Shown: positions 43,952-52,820 of the stretch, one piece after another
Layout of the letters: every line of letters begins with the position of its first letter
Position numbering within the stretch: the first letter of the stretch is position 1
Source of the DNA: Bacillota bacterium
Lineage (GTDB): Bacteria > Bacillota > Clostridia > Tissierellales > Sedimentibacteraceae
Length of the DNA: 64,000 bases
Assembly: GCA_023386345.1 (NCBI GenBank)
Contig: JAEWJT010000004.1
Span: 558,001 to 622,000 of the forward strand
Direction of reading: 5' to 3'
Made by a program: the position numbers and the translations under genes
The notes under the pieces: generated by a model
The model's database searches: none
Seen by the model: the letters and a program-made list of their open reading frames with translations, nothing else
Told to the model about the DNA's origin: nothing

Positions 43952-44506
43952 TTATTTATATTTTAAAATTCCGATTTTTGTAATACCATAAATTTTCTCT
44001 CTATATTGTAGCACATCTTGCTCTATATTTTCAAACATTTTTTCAGTTTTTTCGCATTCAATTATTAAAGTACCATCTTTTTTCAATAAATCATTTCTAA
44101 TGACTGTATTTATAATGTTATCCGAACAGTTGAGGTGATATGGTGCATCTGCAAATATATAGTCAAATTTCATGTCGCTTTTGGCAAAGAATGACAATGC
44201 TTTTTCATAATCATTTACATAAACCTTAGCTTTATCATCTAGTTTACATAATGAAATGTTTTTTTTTATGAAACTTACACTTTTATGTGATACATCTACA
44301 AAATGACACTCCTTTGCTCCTCTGCACAAGAATTCAATGCCTATACTTCCTGTACCTGCAAATAAATCCAGCACAAGACTATCCTCATCTATATAACCAA
44401 TCATATTAAATATCGCTTCTTTAATTTTATCTGCTGTCGGTCTAACCGATGTATCTTTTGGGGCAAATAGCTTTTTTCCCTTGTTGTTTCCTGATATAAC
44501 TCTCAA
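43952..44506 (-). CDS. rsmD: 16S rRNA (guanine(966)-N(2))-methyltransferase
   Basis: 184 residues with a TTG start at 44506 behind AAGGAAG. MRVISGNNKGKKLFAPKDTS is the family N terminus, VLDLFAGTGSIGIEFLCRGA is the SAM-binding motif, and FADAPYHLN is the catalytic DPPY-type motif with Ala for the first Pro. Methylates G966 of 16S rRNA. It follows recG by 15 bp. Confidence 0.95.
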   Translation of the reverse strand: MRVISGNNKGKKLFAPKDTSVRPTADKIKEAIFNMIGYIDEDSLVLDLFAGTGSIGIEFLCRGAKECHFVDVSHKSVSFIKKNISLCKLDDKAKVYVNDYEKALSFFAKSDMKFDYIFADAPYHLNCSDNIINTVIRNDLLKKDGTLIIECEKTEKMFENIEQDVLQYREKIYGITKIGILKYK

Positions 44507-44521
44507 TTTTTCACTTCCTTG

Positions 44522-46582
44522 TTAGTTAAACGCTATATTTTCATTTTTAAATAGTTTCAAAATTTCGTATCTTAAAGACTCAAATTCTATTCCTTTAAGC
44601 TTAGGATTTTCAACTAATATTTTTTTAGTCAAACCTTGTACTTCTTCAACAACTATTGTATCACTTATTAGCTGGTCAAGGTTATATGCCTCTATGCCAT
44701 GCTGTCTTGTTCCAAAGAAGTCTCCCGGTCCTCTTATCTTTAAATCTTCCTCTGCAATTAAAAATCCGTTATTAGTTTCTGCCATTATCTTCATTCTATC
44801 CTTTGAAGTTGCTGATTTACTTTCGTTTACCAAAATACAATAGGATTGATGCTTACCTCTCCCAACTCTTCCTCTTAGCTGATGTAACTGTGACAGTCCA
44901 AATCTTTCAGAATTCAATATCAGCATCACAGTCGCATTAGGTACATTTACTCCAACCTCTATTACTGTTGTTGAAACAAGTACATTGATTTGTCCATTGT
45001 AGAATTTGTCCATAATTTCATCTTTTTCAGAATTTGACATCTTTCCATGCAAAAGACCTAATTCAAAATCAGAAAAATAATCATTTTTTAAGCTTTCATA
45101 TATTTCTGTAGCTGAATCAAGTTCTAGCTTTTCAGATTCTTCAATTAACGGAGCAACAATATAAGTCTGCCTGCCTTTTTTTATTTCATCTATTATAAAT
45201 TCATAGGCTTTATCTTTTTTATTTCCATTTAAAACCTTAGTAATAATTTGCTGTCTATTTGGGGGCATTTCATCTATTATTGAGATATCTAAATCTCCAT
45301 AAACCATGAGCGCCAAGGTTCTTGGGATTGGTGTTGCTGTCATAACCAGTACATCCGGAGTACCGCCATTCCTTTTATTCCCAAGCATAGCCCTTTGCCT
45401 TACTCCAAATCTATGCTGCTCATCAGTTATTGCCAAACCAATATTCGCAAATTCTACATTTTTCTCTATCAAAGCATGTGTTCCGATTAGAATATCTATT
45501 TCATTATTTTTTAATCTTTTCAAAATTTCTGCTTTATTTTTCTTTGTTGTTGAGCCAGATAGAAAAGCTACCTCTACATCTATATCACTATTTTTTAAAT
45601 AATCAACAATTGTTTGATAATGCTGAGCTGCAAGAATTTCAGTAGGAGCCATCATCGAGGCTTGATATCCTGACTCAACAGCATTTAACATAGAAACTAT
45701 AGCAATTATCGTTTTTCCAGAGCCTACATCTCCTTGAATTAGCCTATTCATAGCTTTATCGCTTTTCATATTATTATTTATTTCGTCTAAAACTCTCAAT
45801 TGAGCATTAGTCAGTTTATATGGTAAATTATTTAAAAGTTTTTCCGATATGCTTGTCTTATCTTGGATTATACCTTGAGCATTGGAATTCAACTTGTTTT
45901 TTATATTAAAAAGTCCTAATTGAAAAATTAATAATCTTTCAAAGGCAATAGTTTTCTTAGCTAAATTATATATTTTACCATTTATTGGAAAATGGAGATT
46001 TTTAACTGCGTCTGCCTTATTTAATAGACTGTATTCCTTTATAATTTGTTCAGGCAAAATATTATTAATTCTTTTACAATTTTCTTCAACACAAGTAATC
46101 ATAAGCTTTGTAAGCTCATTATTGCTCAAAGAATTAGTTAGCCTGTAAATAGGCATAATTTTACCGGTTCTAAAAATCTCATTATGCGCTTCAATATCTG
46201 GATTTACTATCTCATAAATACCCTCAACAAGCTTGTATTTTCCATAAATAAAGTAAATTTCATCAATCTTTAATTTTTTATATAAATAATCTTGATTAAA
46301 AAAAATCAAGTTTATATATCCTGTGTCATCAAAGGCAAAGACTTTAAAAACAGACATTTTCTTATTCATTTTCTTTATAGAAGATATTTTTTTTATCTTA
46401 ACTTTTATCAGATATTTGTTTTCTTCATCAATATCCTTTACTTTGCTTAGCTTTCTTCTATCCTCATATCTAACTGGAAAGTAATTAAGTAGCTCCTCAA
46501 TAGTGTATATCCCAATCTTATTTAATTTTGAAGCCCTTTTAGGACCAACACCTTTTAAATATTGAATTTCAGAATTTAACAT
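44522..46582 (-). CDS. recG: ATP-dependent DNA helicase RecG
   Basis: 686 residues from ATG 46582, preceded by AGGGGAG; a TTG at 46600 has no site. An N-terminal HhH-like LKGVGPKRASKLNKIGI and an OB wedge domain (about 55-145) precede the helicase. Motif I is QGDVGSGKTI, motif II is DEQH in TDEQHRFGVRQR, and motif VI is QLRGRVGRG. It remodels stalled replication forks and Holliday junctions. First of the run recG-rsmD-coaD. Confidence 0.97.
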   Translation of the reverse strand: MLNSEIQYLKGVGPKRASKLNKIGIYTIEELLNYFPVRYEDRRKLSKVKDIDEENKYLIKVKIKKISSIKKMNKKMSVFKVFAFDDTGYINLIFFNQDYLYKKLKIDEIYFIYGKYKLVEGIYEIVNPDIEAHNEIFRTGKIMPIYRLTNSLSNNELTKLMITCVEENCKRINNILPEQIIKEYSLLNKADAVKNLHFPINGKIYNLAKKTIAFERLLIFQLGLFNIKNKLNSNAQGIIQDKTSISEKLLNNLPYKLTNAQLRVLDEINNNMKSDKAMNRLIQGDVGSGKTIIAIVSMLNAVESGYQASMMAPTEILAAQHYQTIVDYLKNSDIDVEVAFLSGSTTKKNKAEILKRLKNNEIDILIGTHALIEKNVEFANIGLAITDEQHRFGVRQRAMLGNKRNGGTPDVLVMTATPIPRTLALMVYGDLDISIIDEMPPNRQQIITKVLNGNKKDKAYEFIIDEIKKGRQTYIVAPLIEESEKLELDSATEIYESLKNDYFSDFELGLLHGKMSNSEKDEIMDKFYNGQINVLVSTTVIEVGVNVPNATVMLILNSERFGLSQLHQLRGRVGRGKHQSYCILVNESKSATSKDRMKIMAETNNGFLIAEEDLKIRGPGDFFGTRQHGIEAYNLDQLISDTIVVEEVQGLTKKILVENPKLKGIEFESLRYEILKLFKNENIAFN

Positions 46583-46623
46583 GAGTTCTCCCCTTAACAA
46601 CTTTAGTTAATACTATAAATCAA

Positions 46624-46676
46624 AACCACAAAGAACACAAAAAAGTATCTTCGTATCCTTCGTGCTCCTTGTGGTT
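46624..46676 (-). terminator. yloV terminator
   Basis: A 15-bp stem with two G-U pairs (46624-46638 with 46662-46676) stands 27 bp after the yloV stop. Its arms are built of ACCACAAAGRACAC-like sequence often seen dispersed in bacterial genomes. T-rich on the minus strand. Confidence 0.7.
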
Positions 46677-46702
46677 ATATAAATATTAAAGTATGAATTT
46701 TA

Positions 46703-48337
46703 TTATTCCACAGAAATAATGTAATAATATAGTGGCTGACCACCATAAACTATTTCAATATCGCATTGGCTTGCGATTTCTTCAACTCTAGATTTAAGAG
46801 CTTTAGCGTCTTTTTCTTCAACCATTTCGCCATAGAAAATTGTTATTAAGAAATTATCTTCATCTACCATCTTCTTAACCAGTTCTAAGCTTTGCTCCTC
46901 AATGCTTGCTCCATGGTTTACGATATCTTTATCCATTAAAGCAATTACATCATCTTTTTTAATTTCTAATCCATTCATGCTTGTATCTCTAACAGCATAT
47001 GTCACTTGACCTGTTTTTACATTGCTGATAGCTGCAGTCATATCAGCTATATTTTCTTCAACACTTAATTCTTCATTAAAAGCAAGCATAGCTGAAATAC
47101 CTTGTGGTATTGTCTTTGTTGGAATTACGTGTAGATTTTTCTCTGATAATTCCTTAGCTTGCTGTGCAGCCAATATTATATTAGTATTATTTGGAAGAAT
47201 TATAATATTCTCTGCATTTATCTTATTAACAGCCTCTATGATATCCTCTGTACTTGGATTCATAGTCTGTCCGCCTGAAATAAATTCATCAACTTTTAAG
47301 TCATTAAATACTTTTTGTATTCCATCTCCAAAACCAATCGAAACAAATCCATAATCTTTTTTCTTTTGATTAGCTACTTGCTTTGCTTGTTCGTTTGCAG
47401 ATTTCTTTCTATTTCTAAACTGCTCTTTCATATTGTCTATCTTAATATTGATTATTTCTCCAAAAGTCACAGCCTTGCTCAAAACTAAACCTGGATTGTT
47501 AGTATGTATATGTACCTTTATAATATCATCAGCTCCAACACAAACTATCGAGTCGCCCTTATCTAAAATTATAGGTAAAAACTGCTCGTGTGTTTTCTTT
47601 GCATTTTTTATCATAAATTCTGTACAGTAAGCAAATACTATTTCATCCTCACTGCCGAATGCAGATACTTCTTGCTCAGTTTCAACAATATCATCAGCGC
47701 TTTGCTCTCTCTTTATTTCAACACCTTTTAATGCAGCAACAGCTCCTTCCAATAAGCACAGTAAGCCCTTTCCGCCGGCATCAACAACTTCTGCCTGCTT
47801 TAATACAGGCAAAAGATCAGGAGTTCTATCCAATGAATTTTTTGCTTCTTTTATTACAGTCTCTAAGAATAATACCATATCCTCGCTTTTATCGCATATC
47901 TCAAGAGCCTTTTCAGCTGTTTCTCTTGCGACTGTAAGTATCGTTCCCTCTGTAGGCTTCATAACTGCCTTATATGCCGTATCAGCTGCTGATTTTAAGG
48001 CCTCTGCAACTATTCTTGGGCTTAACTGATAAGGATCAGTTATTCCTTTTGCAAAGCCTCTATATAGCTGTGACAATATAACACCAGAGTTTCCTCTAGC
48101 ACCCATCAACGAGCCTTTTGCAGCAGCGTCTGCTATACCATTTATGTTGTTTTCTGTTACATTATTGATTTCTTTAATTGCAGCTTGAACCGTCAAGTTC
48201 ATGTTAGTTCCGGTATCTCCGTCAGGAACTGGAAAAACATTCAAAGAGTCTACTAAATTTTTGTTGTTTTCCAAATTCGTAGCTGCGCCAATCATCATCT
48301 TTTTAAACATAACATTGTCAATATATTTAATTACCAT
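46703..48337 (-). CDS. yloV: DAK2-domain protein YloV (fatty-acid-kinase FakA family)
   Basis: 544 residues. An N-terminal DhaL/DAK2 domain (about 1-200) has NVFPVPDGDTGTNM and GARGNSGVILSQ, which carry the ATP-phosphate-binding residues. A middle domain and a C-terminal DegV-interacting region follow. In Firmicutes this family is the kinase subunit that phosphorylates fatty acids presented by FakB/DegV proteins; no fakB is in this window. It follows the YloU gene by 24 bp, the classical yloU-yloV pair. Confidence 0.93.
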   Translation of the reverse strand: MVIKYIDNVMFKKMMIGAATNLENNKNLVDSLNVFPVPDGDTGTNMNLTVQAAIKEINNVTENNINGIADAAAKGSLMGARGNSGVILSQLYRGFAKGITDPYQLSPRIVAEALKSAADTAYKAVMKPTEGTILTVARETAEKALEICDKSEDMVLFLETVIKEAKNSLDRTPDLLPVLKQAEVVDAGGKGLLCLLEGAVAALKGVEIKREQSADDIVETEQEVSAFGSEDEIVFAYCTEFMIKNAKKTHEQFLPIILDKGDSIVCVGADDIIKVHIHTNNPGLVLSKAVTFGEIINIKIDNMKEQFRNRKKSANEQAKQVANQKKKDYGFVSIGFGDGIQKVFNDLKVDEFISGGQTMNPSTEDIIEAVNKINAENIIILPNNTNIILAAQQAKELSEKNLHVIPTKTIPQGISAMLAFNEELSVEENIADMTAAISNVKTGQVTYAVRDTSMNGLEIKKDDVIALMDKDIVNHGASIEEQSLELVKKMVDEDNFLITIFYGEMVEEKDAKALKSRVEEIASQCDIEIVYGGQPLYYYIISVE

Positions 48338-48361
48338 TATAAATTAGATTCCTTTCTCATT

Positions 48362-48718
48362 CTATTTTTGCACTCTAACGCCTTGCACAAAAATATTTAC
48401 TTTACTTACTTCTATACCAGTCAATGATTCAATACTATATTTGACTCTTGAAATGATGTTCTCAGCCACAACGGAAATTTTCACACCAAATTGAAGAACT
48501 ATAAAAATATCTACAGTAATTTTAGCTTCTTCTGAATTTACTCTTATCCCTTTTGTCAATTGATCCATTTTTAAAAGCTCAAAGAATCCTTCAGTGGCAT
48601 TTTTAGATGCCATTCCCACTATACCGTAGCACTCCATAGCTGCCATTCCTGCTATACTCGCTATAACGTGATCGTCTATTATTATACTACCAAGTTCATT
48701 TGTTGTTTGTATTGACAT
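48362..48718 (-). CDS. yloU: Asp23/Gls24 family protein YloU
   Basis: 118 residues. GSIIIDDHVIASIAGMAAME and the KITVDIFIVLQFGVKISVVAE core are typical of Asp23/DUF322 proteins, membrane-periphery factors linked to envelope stress. First gene of yloU-yloV, with AGGAGG before ATG 48718. The upstream 333 bp hold a GCTAAT-N5-ATTAGC dyad (48825-48841), and on the other strand the rpmB promoter. Confidence 0.93.
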   Translation of the reverse strand: MSIQTTNELGSIIIDDHVIASIAGMAAMECYGIVGMASKNATEGFFELLKMDQLTKGIRVNSEEAKITVDIFIVLQFGVKISVVAENIISRVKYSIESLTGIEVSKVNIFVQGVRVQK

Positions 48719-48926
48719 AAGTACCTCCTATATGTTATTGATTTTTTTATCATATACCAATTTGATTTAAATTATGATTAAAAGCGTGCTTGACTTTCAT
48801 AATTGGTTAAGACTTTTTACGGATGCTAATCATATATTAGCGTTATATATAATTATACCATAAAATATACTTTTTACAAATATAAAAAATTTATTATAAA
48901 AATATTATACAAATAAAAATTAATTA

Positions 48927-48955
48927 TTGCAATAATTTTATTTTAATGTTACAAT
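48927..48955 (+). promoter_or_regulatory. rpmB promoter
   Basis: TTGCAA (48927-48932) and TACAAT (48950-48955) with a 17-bp spacer. The leader of about 90 nt contains a small TATCTC/GAGATA hairpin (48971-48990 region); its role is unknown. Confidence 0.6.
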
Positions 48956-49051
48956 AAAAAAGTTCGATAATATCTCAAGCGATAAGAGATAGGTATAATA
49001 CTAATTATTATATTGTAAATATTTGGAAATTATGATAGGAGGTGTGATGTT

Positions 49052-49243
49052 ATGGCAAAATTTTGCGAAATCTGCGGAAAAGGTAAGATGTCAGGTCATA
49101 CTATAACTCACTCAGATAGAAAAATAAACAGAACTTGGAAACCAAACGTTAGAAAGATATCTGTTTTAGTAAATGGAATATCTACGAAAAAATTTGTTTG
49201 CACAAGATGTATGAGATCAGGAAATGTTATCCGTGCTATATAA
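49052..49243 (+). CDS. rpmB: 50S ribosomal protein L28
   Basis: 63 residues. CEICGKGKMSGHTITHSDRK at the N terminus and CTRCMRSG near the C terminus provide four cysteines, the zinc-binding (C+) form of L28, alongside RTWKPNVRK. Strong AGGAGGTG site before the ATG. Monocistronic, divergent from yloU-yloV as in many Firmicutes. Confidence 0.97.
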   Translation: MAKFCEICGKGKMSGHTITHSDRKINRTWKPNVRKISVLVNGISTKKFVCTRCMRSGNVIRAI

Positions 49244-49253
49244 TTAATTTTTC

Positions 49254-49275
49254 AATAATGGCTTTTGCCATTATT
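49254..49275 (+). terminator. rpmB terminator
   Basis: AATAATGGC/GCCATTATT (49254-49262 with 49267-49275) with a TTTT loop and a following T-run. Confidence 0.88.
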
Positions 49276-49389
49276 TTTTTTATCCAATAGAAAGTTTATA
49301 TTTTATGTATTTGTCGAAAAAAGAGCATACACAGTCAAGTATCTACCTATTTTCTATGATATACTTGTATGTAAAGGAGGACTAATTAT

Positions 49390-50340
49390 ATGCACGCATG
49401 GGAAGCTATACAAAAAACCTTGAACCACATTGAAGAACATATCTGCGAAGAAATTGAAATCGAAGAGCTGGCAGAAATCGCCGCACTTTCTTTATTCTAC
49501 TATCAGCGGCTGTTCGCGCGCTTAGTCAAAAAGCCAGTACGAGAATATATCAAGCTGCGTCGCTTAGCCAGAGCTTGCAACGTCCTTCGCAATAAGCAAA
49601 ATCGTATACTTGATGTTGCACTAGATTATGGTTTTAGTGGTCATGAAACTTTTACCCGTGCATTTAAGGACACCTATGGCATCACCCCGGCACAGTATCG
49701 GAATAATACTGTTAGTCTAGATAATTTTGATAAGCCTGATTTGTTACTAAACTATGCTATGGTAGATGAAGGCGTACCACTGATAAGCGAAGGTCTTGTA
49801 TTAGAATATAATCACAAAACCCTTAATGAACCGATAAATTTTCTTGGAGTAAAAGGTTTTTATCATTTCAAAAAGGGTAAAATGCTTGGCGAAAGACCTG
49901 GTGTCTCCGAGCCTTCTGCTATTTGGCAAAGGTTTTTCGATACCCGTAAGGATATTCCATGTATTCCAGATGGACGTCTGATTGGTGTTTCTTATCATGG
50001 AGAGGCTGAAGAAGGATATTCAACTTATTTTGTCGGAGCAGAGGCTGAACAAGGTAAAAAGTATCCCTGTTTTGAAAACTGGGAGTTGCCCGCAAGAGAA
50101 TATATAGTTTGTGGATTTGAGGCAGAAAACCTTGAACAACTGACCGGTTCTGCTTTTGGCAAGGCAATGAAACACATGCGGTTTTGGCTTAGAGAACATG
50201 GATTGACTGCGGACGGTTTTTTCCCGGAGATACATTATCATGATTCATCCAAAATTGCGTATATGGAAATGTGGCTTCCGTTTAAACAACGAGAAAGCAT
50301 AAATAAAAATAATTTGATTGGAGAAAATGCTAATGAGTAA
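49390..50340 (+). CDS. AraC-family regulator with GyrI-like effector domain
   Basis: 316 residues. The N-terminal double HTH (about 5-110) reads EEIEIEELAEIAALSLFYYQ then ILDVALDYGFSGHETFTRAF and GITPAQYR. The C-terminal GyrI-like small-molecule-binding domain (about 150-305) ends MEMWLPFK. Such MarA/Rob-like regulators respond to toxic hydrophobic compounds. Codons here use more G and C than neighbours, suggesting separate ancestry. It overlaps the next gene by 8 bp. GGAGG stands before ATG 49390. Confidence 0.92.
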   Translation: MHAWEAIQKTLNHIEEHICEEIEIEELAEIAALSLFYYQRLFARLVKKPVREYIKLRRLARACNVLRNKQNRILDVALDYGFSGHETFTRAFKDTYGITPAQYRNNTVSLDNFDKPDLLLNYAMVDEGVPLISEGLVLEYNHKTLNEPINFLGVKGFYHFKKGKMLGERPGVSEPSAIWQRFFDTRKDIPCIPDGRLIGVSYHGEAEEGYSTYFVGAEAEQGKKYPCFENWELPAREYIVCGFEAENLEQLTGSAFGKAMKHMRFWLREHGLTADGFFPEIHYHDSSKIAYMEMWLPFKQRESINKNNLIGENANE

Positions 50341-50818
50341 GTATGAAGAAGGATTAAAGATAATTGAAGAAAGATTCGGCAACAAGGATAATTTTATATC
50401 ACTTGCAACTATTGCTACAGAGCCAAGTGCTGATGGAAATCCCATGCCCATTGTCCGTGATGTAGACGCATATTATGAGGACGGCGTGTTTTATGTTGTT
50501 ACATATGCGAAGTCAAATAAAATGAGACAAATAGCACAAAACAAAGAGGTTGCTTTTTCGGCTATTGATTGGTTTTCCGGAAACGGAATAGGTGAAAATC
50601 TAGGTTGGGTATTAGACCCTAAAAACGCTGAAATAAGGACTAAGCTTCGCACGGTTTTTGCCGAATGGTACGACTTCGCAAACAATGAGAGTGATGAAAA
50701 TTGCTGTATTCTGGCAATTCGCATTACAAGAGGCACGGTAATTAAGGATCATGGTGCTGTGCGTTACAATATGGACTTTGTAAATAAAATAGAAACAAGT
50801 GAAGGAAAAATTATATAA
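50333..50818 (+). CDS. Pyridoxamine 5'-phosphate oxidase family protein (second copy)
   Basis: 161 residues from ATG 50333 (other in-frame starts are ATG 50327 and TTG 50318). Split-barrel flavoprotein fold: NFISLATIATEPSADGNPMP, AYYEDGVFYVVTYAKSNKM, then GNGIGENLGWVLDPKNAEIR. Clear paralogue of the protein at 32848. Coupled to the AraC-GyrI gene and 15 bp before the DUF6273 gene, so it may be the regulated target. Cofactor and reaction unknown. Confidence 0.85.
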   Translation: MSKYEEGLKIIEERFGNKDNFISLATIATEPSADGNPMPIVRDVDAYYEDGVFYVVTYAKSNKMRQIAQNKEVAFSAIDWFSGNGIGENLGWVLDPKNAEIRTKLRTVFAEWYDFANNESDENCCILAIRITRGTVIKDHGAVRYNMDFVNKIETSEGKII

Positions 50819-50833
50819 AGCAGCGAGGTAAAT

Positions 50834-51436
50834 ATGCAGATAGGAGATAAAACAATATTTGGTGAATATGAATGGCGTGTGCTTGATATGCAAAACGATA
50901 CGGCTTTGATTATAACCGAATGTATTATAGATCATCGAGCTTACCATGACGCTTATAAAAATATAACATGGGCTGATTGCTCGTTACGAAAATATCTTAA
51001 CGGTGAATTTTATGACAAATTTACTGCAACTGATAAATCAAGAATAATTCCGGTATTAAATAAAAATCTTGACAATCAGTGGTATGGTGCAAATGGCGGT
51101 GAAGATACGCAGGACAATATATTTTTATTAAGCCTTGAGGAAGTGTGCAAATATTTTGGTGATAGCCTTTCAAAACTGCAAAACCGAGGGAAAAAACAAA
51201 GATATTGGTATGAAAGAAAAGATGAAAACAACAGCAATAGAATAGCAATAATTCAAGGTAAAAAAGGGAGTTGGTGGTGGTGGCTTCGGTCACCCGGCCG
51301 CGATAATCTAAAAGCCGTGTACATCTTCGGTACTGATGGTAGTATAGGTATCCATGGCAACAATATATTGAAAGCCAACATCATCGATGGCAAATGTACA
51401 GGCGGTGTTCGCCCTGCTTTGTGGTTAAAATTGTAA
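50834..51436 (+). CDS. DUF6273-like protein
   Basis: 200 residues, no signal peptide. It opens IGDKTIFGEYEWRVLDMQND and has SLRKYLNGEFYDKF in the middle. It ends WWWWLRSPG and GGVRPALWLKL, the characteristic close of DUF6273 proteins, which look like C-type-lectin/formylglycine-enzyme-like sheets. Function unknown. Last gene of the three-gene cassette, 15 bp after the PNPOx gene. Confidence 0.82.
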   Translation: MQIGDKTIFGEYEWRVLDMQNDTALIITECIIDHRAYHDAYKNITWADCSLRKYLNGEFYDKFTATDKSRIIPVLNKNLDNQWYGANGGEDTQDNIFLLSLEEVCKYFGDSLSKLQNRGKKQRYWYERKDENNSNRIAIIQGKKGSWWWWLRSPGRDNLKAVYIFGTDGSIGIHGNNILKANIIDGKCTGGVRPALWLKL

Positions 51437-51501
51437 TTTTTATTCGACGAGTAGGCAAAAAGCATAAATGAGATTTCTACATAAAATTTAATATCAAACT
51501 C

Positions 51502-51534
51502 AATAAGACAAGGCAATTCAAGCCTTGTCTTATT
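51502..51534 (+). terminator. Terminator of the AraC-PNPOx-DUF6273 cassette
   Basis: Perfect 13-bp stem (51502-51514 with 51522-51534), 7-nt loop, then T-rich sequence. Confidence 0.85.
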
Positions 51535-51568
51535 TATATTTATGCTTTTTTTGAAAAAATAGCAAAAA

Positions 51569-51593
51569 AGACAGAAGAAATATCTCTCTGTCT
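51569..51593 (-). terminator. Terminator of the small membrane protein gene
   Basis: AGACAGA/TCTGTCT (51569-51575 with 51587-51593) followed on the minus strand by a T6 run, 38 bp after the stop at 51632. Confidence 0.75.
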
Positions 51594-51631
51594 CAATTTT
51601 TTCATTTAATATATCTTAAAGTTAAAGCTTA

Positions 51632-51820
51632 TCAAAATAATTTAAACAATGTACATCCTAATATTATAAATAAAAAGCCAAGTATAAAAAGCCATATTCG
51701 AAGCGGCAAAACTTGCACAACAATAATTGCACCTATAATGGCTATAATTAAGCCTACCACCTCTGTAAACTTAATTTTTTGACACCCGCCACCGCATCGT
51801 TTAAATCCAAAAAATCCCAT
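51632..51820 (-). CDS. Small membrane protein with N-terminal Cys/Gly motif
   Basis: 62 residues from ATG 51820 behind AAAGGGTG (an in-frame start at 51844 lacks a site). The N terminus MGFFGFKRCGGGCQKIKF has a CGGGC motif, followed by two hydrophobic helices (about 22-38 and 42-60). Similar tiny proteins occur in Clostridia, but I know no function. Bounded by its own terminator and the rsmE terminator, so it is transcribed alone. Confidence 0.7.
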   Translation of the reverse strand: MGFFGFKRCGGGCQKIKFTEVVGLIIAIIGAIIVVQVLPLRIWLFILGFLFIILGCTLFKLF

Positions 51821-51906
51821 AGCAACACCCTTTCTACAGAGCATAAAATATACTCGCTATAAATAACTAAAAAGCAACTATTATATAATATTCAAAAGCA
51901 CAAAAA

Positions 51907-51991
51907 AAATGCTAAATCTTATGTAAATACTAATCTCAATCCAAAATTTTATTCTATTTAAGCTTGAGATTAGTATTTAAATTTAGCATTT
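51907..51991 (-). terminator. Two-tier rsmE terminator
   Basis: Outer 11-bp arms (51907-51917 with 51981-51991) enclose perfect inner 15-bp arms (51925-51939 with 51964-51978). On the minus strand it begins directly after the rsmE stop and ends in a run of eight Ts. Similar in plan to the nested hairpin at 19386. Confidence 0.82.
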
Positions 51992-51992
51992 A

Positions 51993-52745
51993 TTAAGCAT
52001 TCATTTCATCATGCTCATATAATATAATTGTTGAGGCTACAAGACCTGCTGTTTCTGTTCTTAGTATTCTTTTTCCAAGTGTTACTACTTGTGCACCCGC
52101 TTCTTGAAATTTTTTAATTTCCTTTTCATCAAAGCCACCTTCTGGACCTATTATTACATAATATTTGTCATTCTTATCAAAATTGTTTTTATTTAATGCC
52201 TCTTTCATCGTTTTGCTTCCCTCTAATTCATAAGGAACAATAATTTTTGCATTTTCATTCTTTAATCTAGCGATAAGCTCATTTACAGTTAAAATATCCT
52301 CTACTTCGGGAATTATGTTTCTTTTGCTCTGCTTTGAGGATTCGTGTGCTACTTTTCTCCACCTGTCGAGTTTCTTTAATTCTCGTGACTTATCATTTAG
52401 CTTAACAACAGTACGCTCTGTAATAAGTGGTATAAAGCTTTTAACACCAAGCTCTACATTTTGCTGTATGATATCTTCCATTTTAGCTTGCTTTGGTAAG
52501 CCTTGACATAAAGTTATGTGAATATTTGATTCATTGTTTTTATCTGTCTTAATTTTTATTTTACACGCAATACTATCATTTTCAAAATTGATGATATTTG
52601 CAATATACTCACATTTATCTGTAACTATTGAAACCTCATCCCCAACTTTTGCTCTTAACGTATTTTTAAGGTGATTAACATCAGTCCCCTCAATTTTAAT
52701 TATATCATCAATTATTTTTTCTTCAGAACTAAAATATCTGAACAT
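51993..52745 (-). CDS. rsmE: 16S rRNA (uracil(1498)-N(3))-methyltransferase
   Basis: 250 residues. An N-terminal PUA-like part (about 1-70) and a SPOUT knot at the C terminus with YYVIIGPEGGFDEKEI, VTLGKRILRTETA and the usual TCQ/LCQGLPKQAKME segment. Methylates U1498 of 16S rRNA. Follows the GNAT and prmA genes on the same strand (prmA-rsmE proximity is typical). Confidence 0.96.
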   Translation of the reverse strand: MFRYFSSEEKIIDDIIKIEGTDVNHLKNTLRAKVGDEVSIVTDKCEYIANIINFENDSIACKIKIKTDKNNESNIHITLCQGLPKQAKMEDIIQQNVELGVKSFIPLITERTVVKLNDKSRELKKLDRWRKVAHESSKQSKRNIIPEVEDILTVNELIARLKNENAKIIVPYELEGSKTMKEALNKNNFDKNDKYYVIIGPEGGFDEKEIKKFQEAGAQVVTLGKRILRTETAGLVASTIILYEHDEMNA

Positions 52746-52820
52746 TTTATTTATATTCCTTTCATTGTAGCTTTAAATTGTAATTTGACTTACTTTGTGC
52801 TTATTTTGTACAATTGAAAT

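Noticed and set aside
46624..46676. CRISPR-like or mobile repeat from the ACCACAAAG-type sequence
   Set aside because: Only two arms that form one hairpin after yloV; no array and no further copy in the window, so a terminator is the simpler reading.
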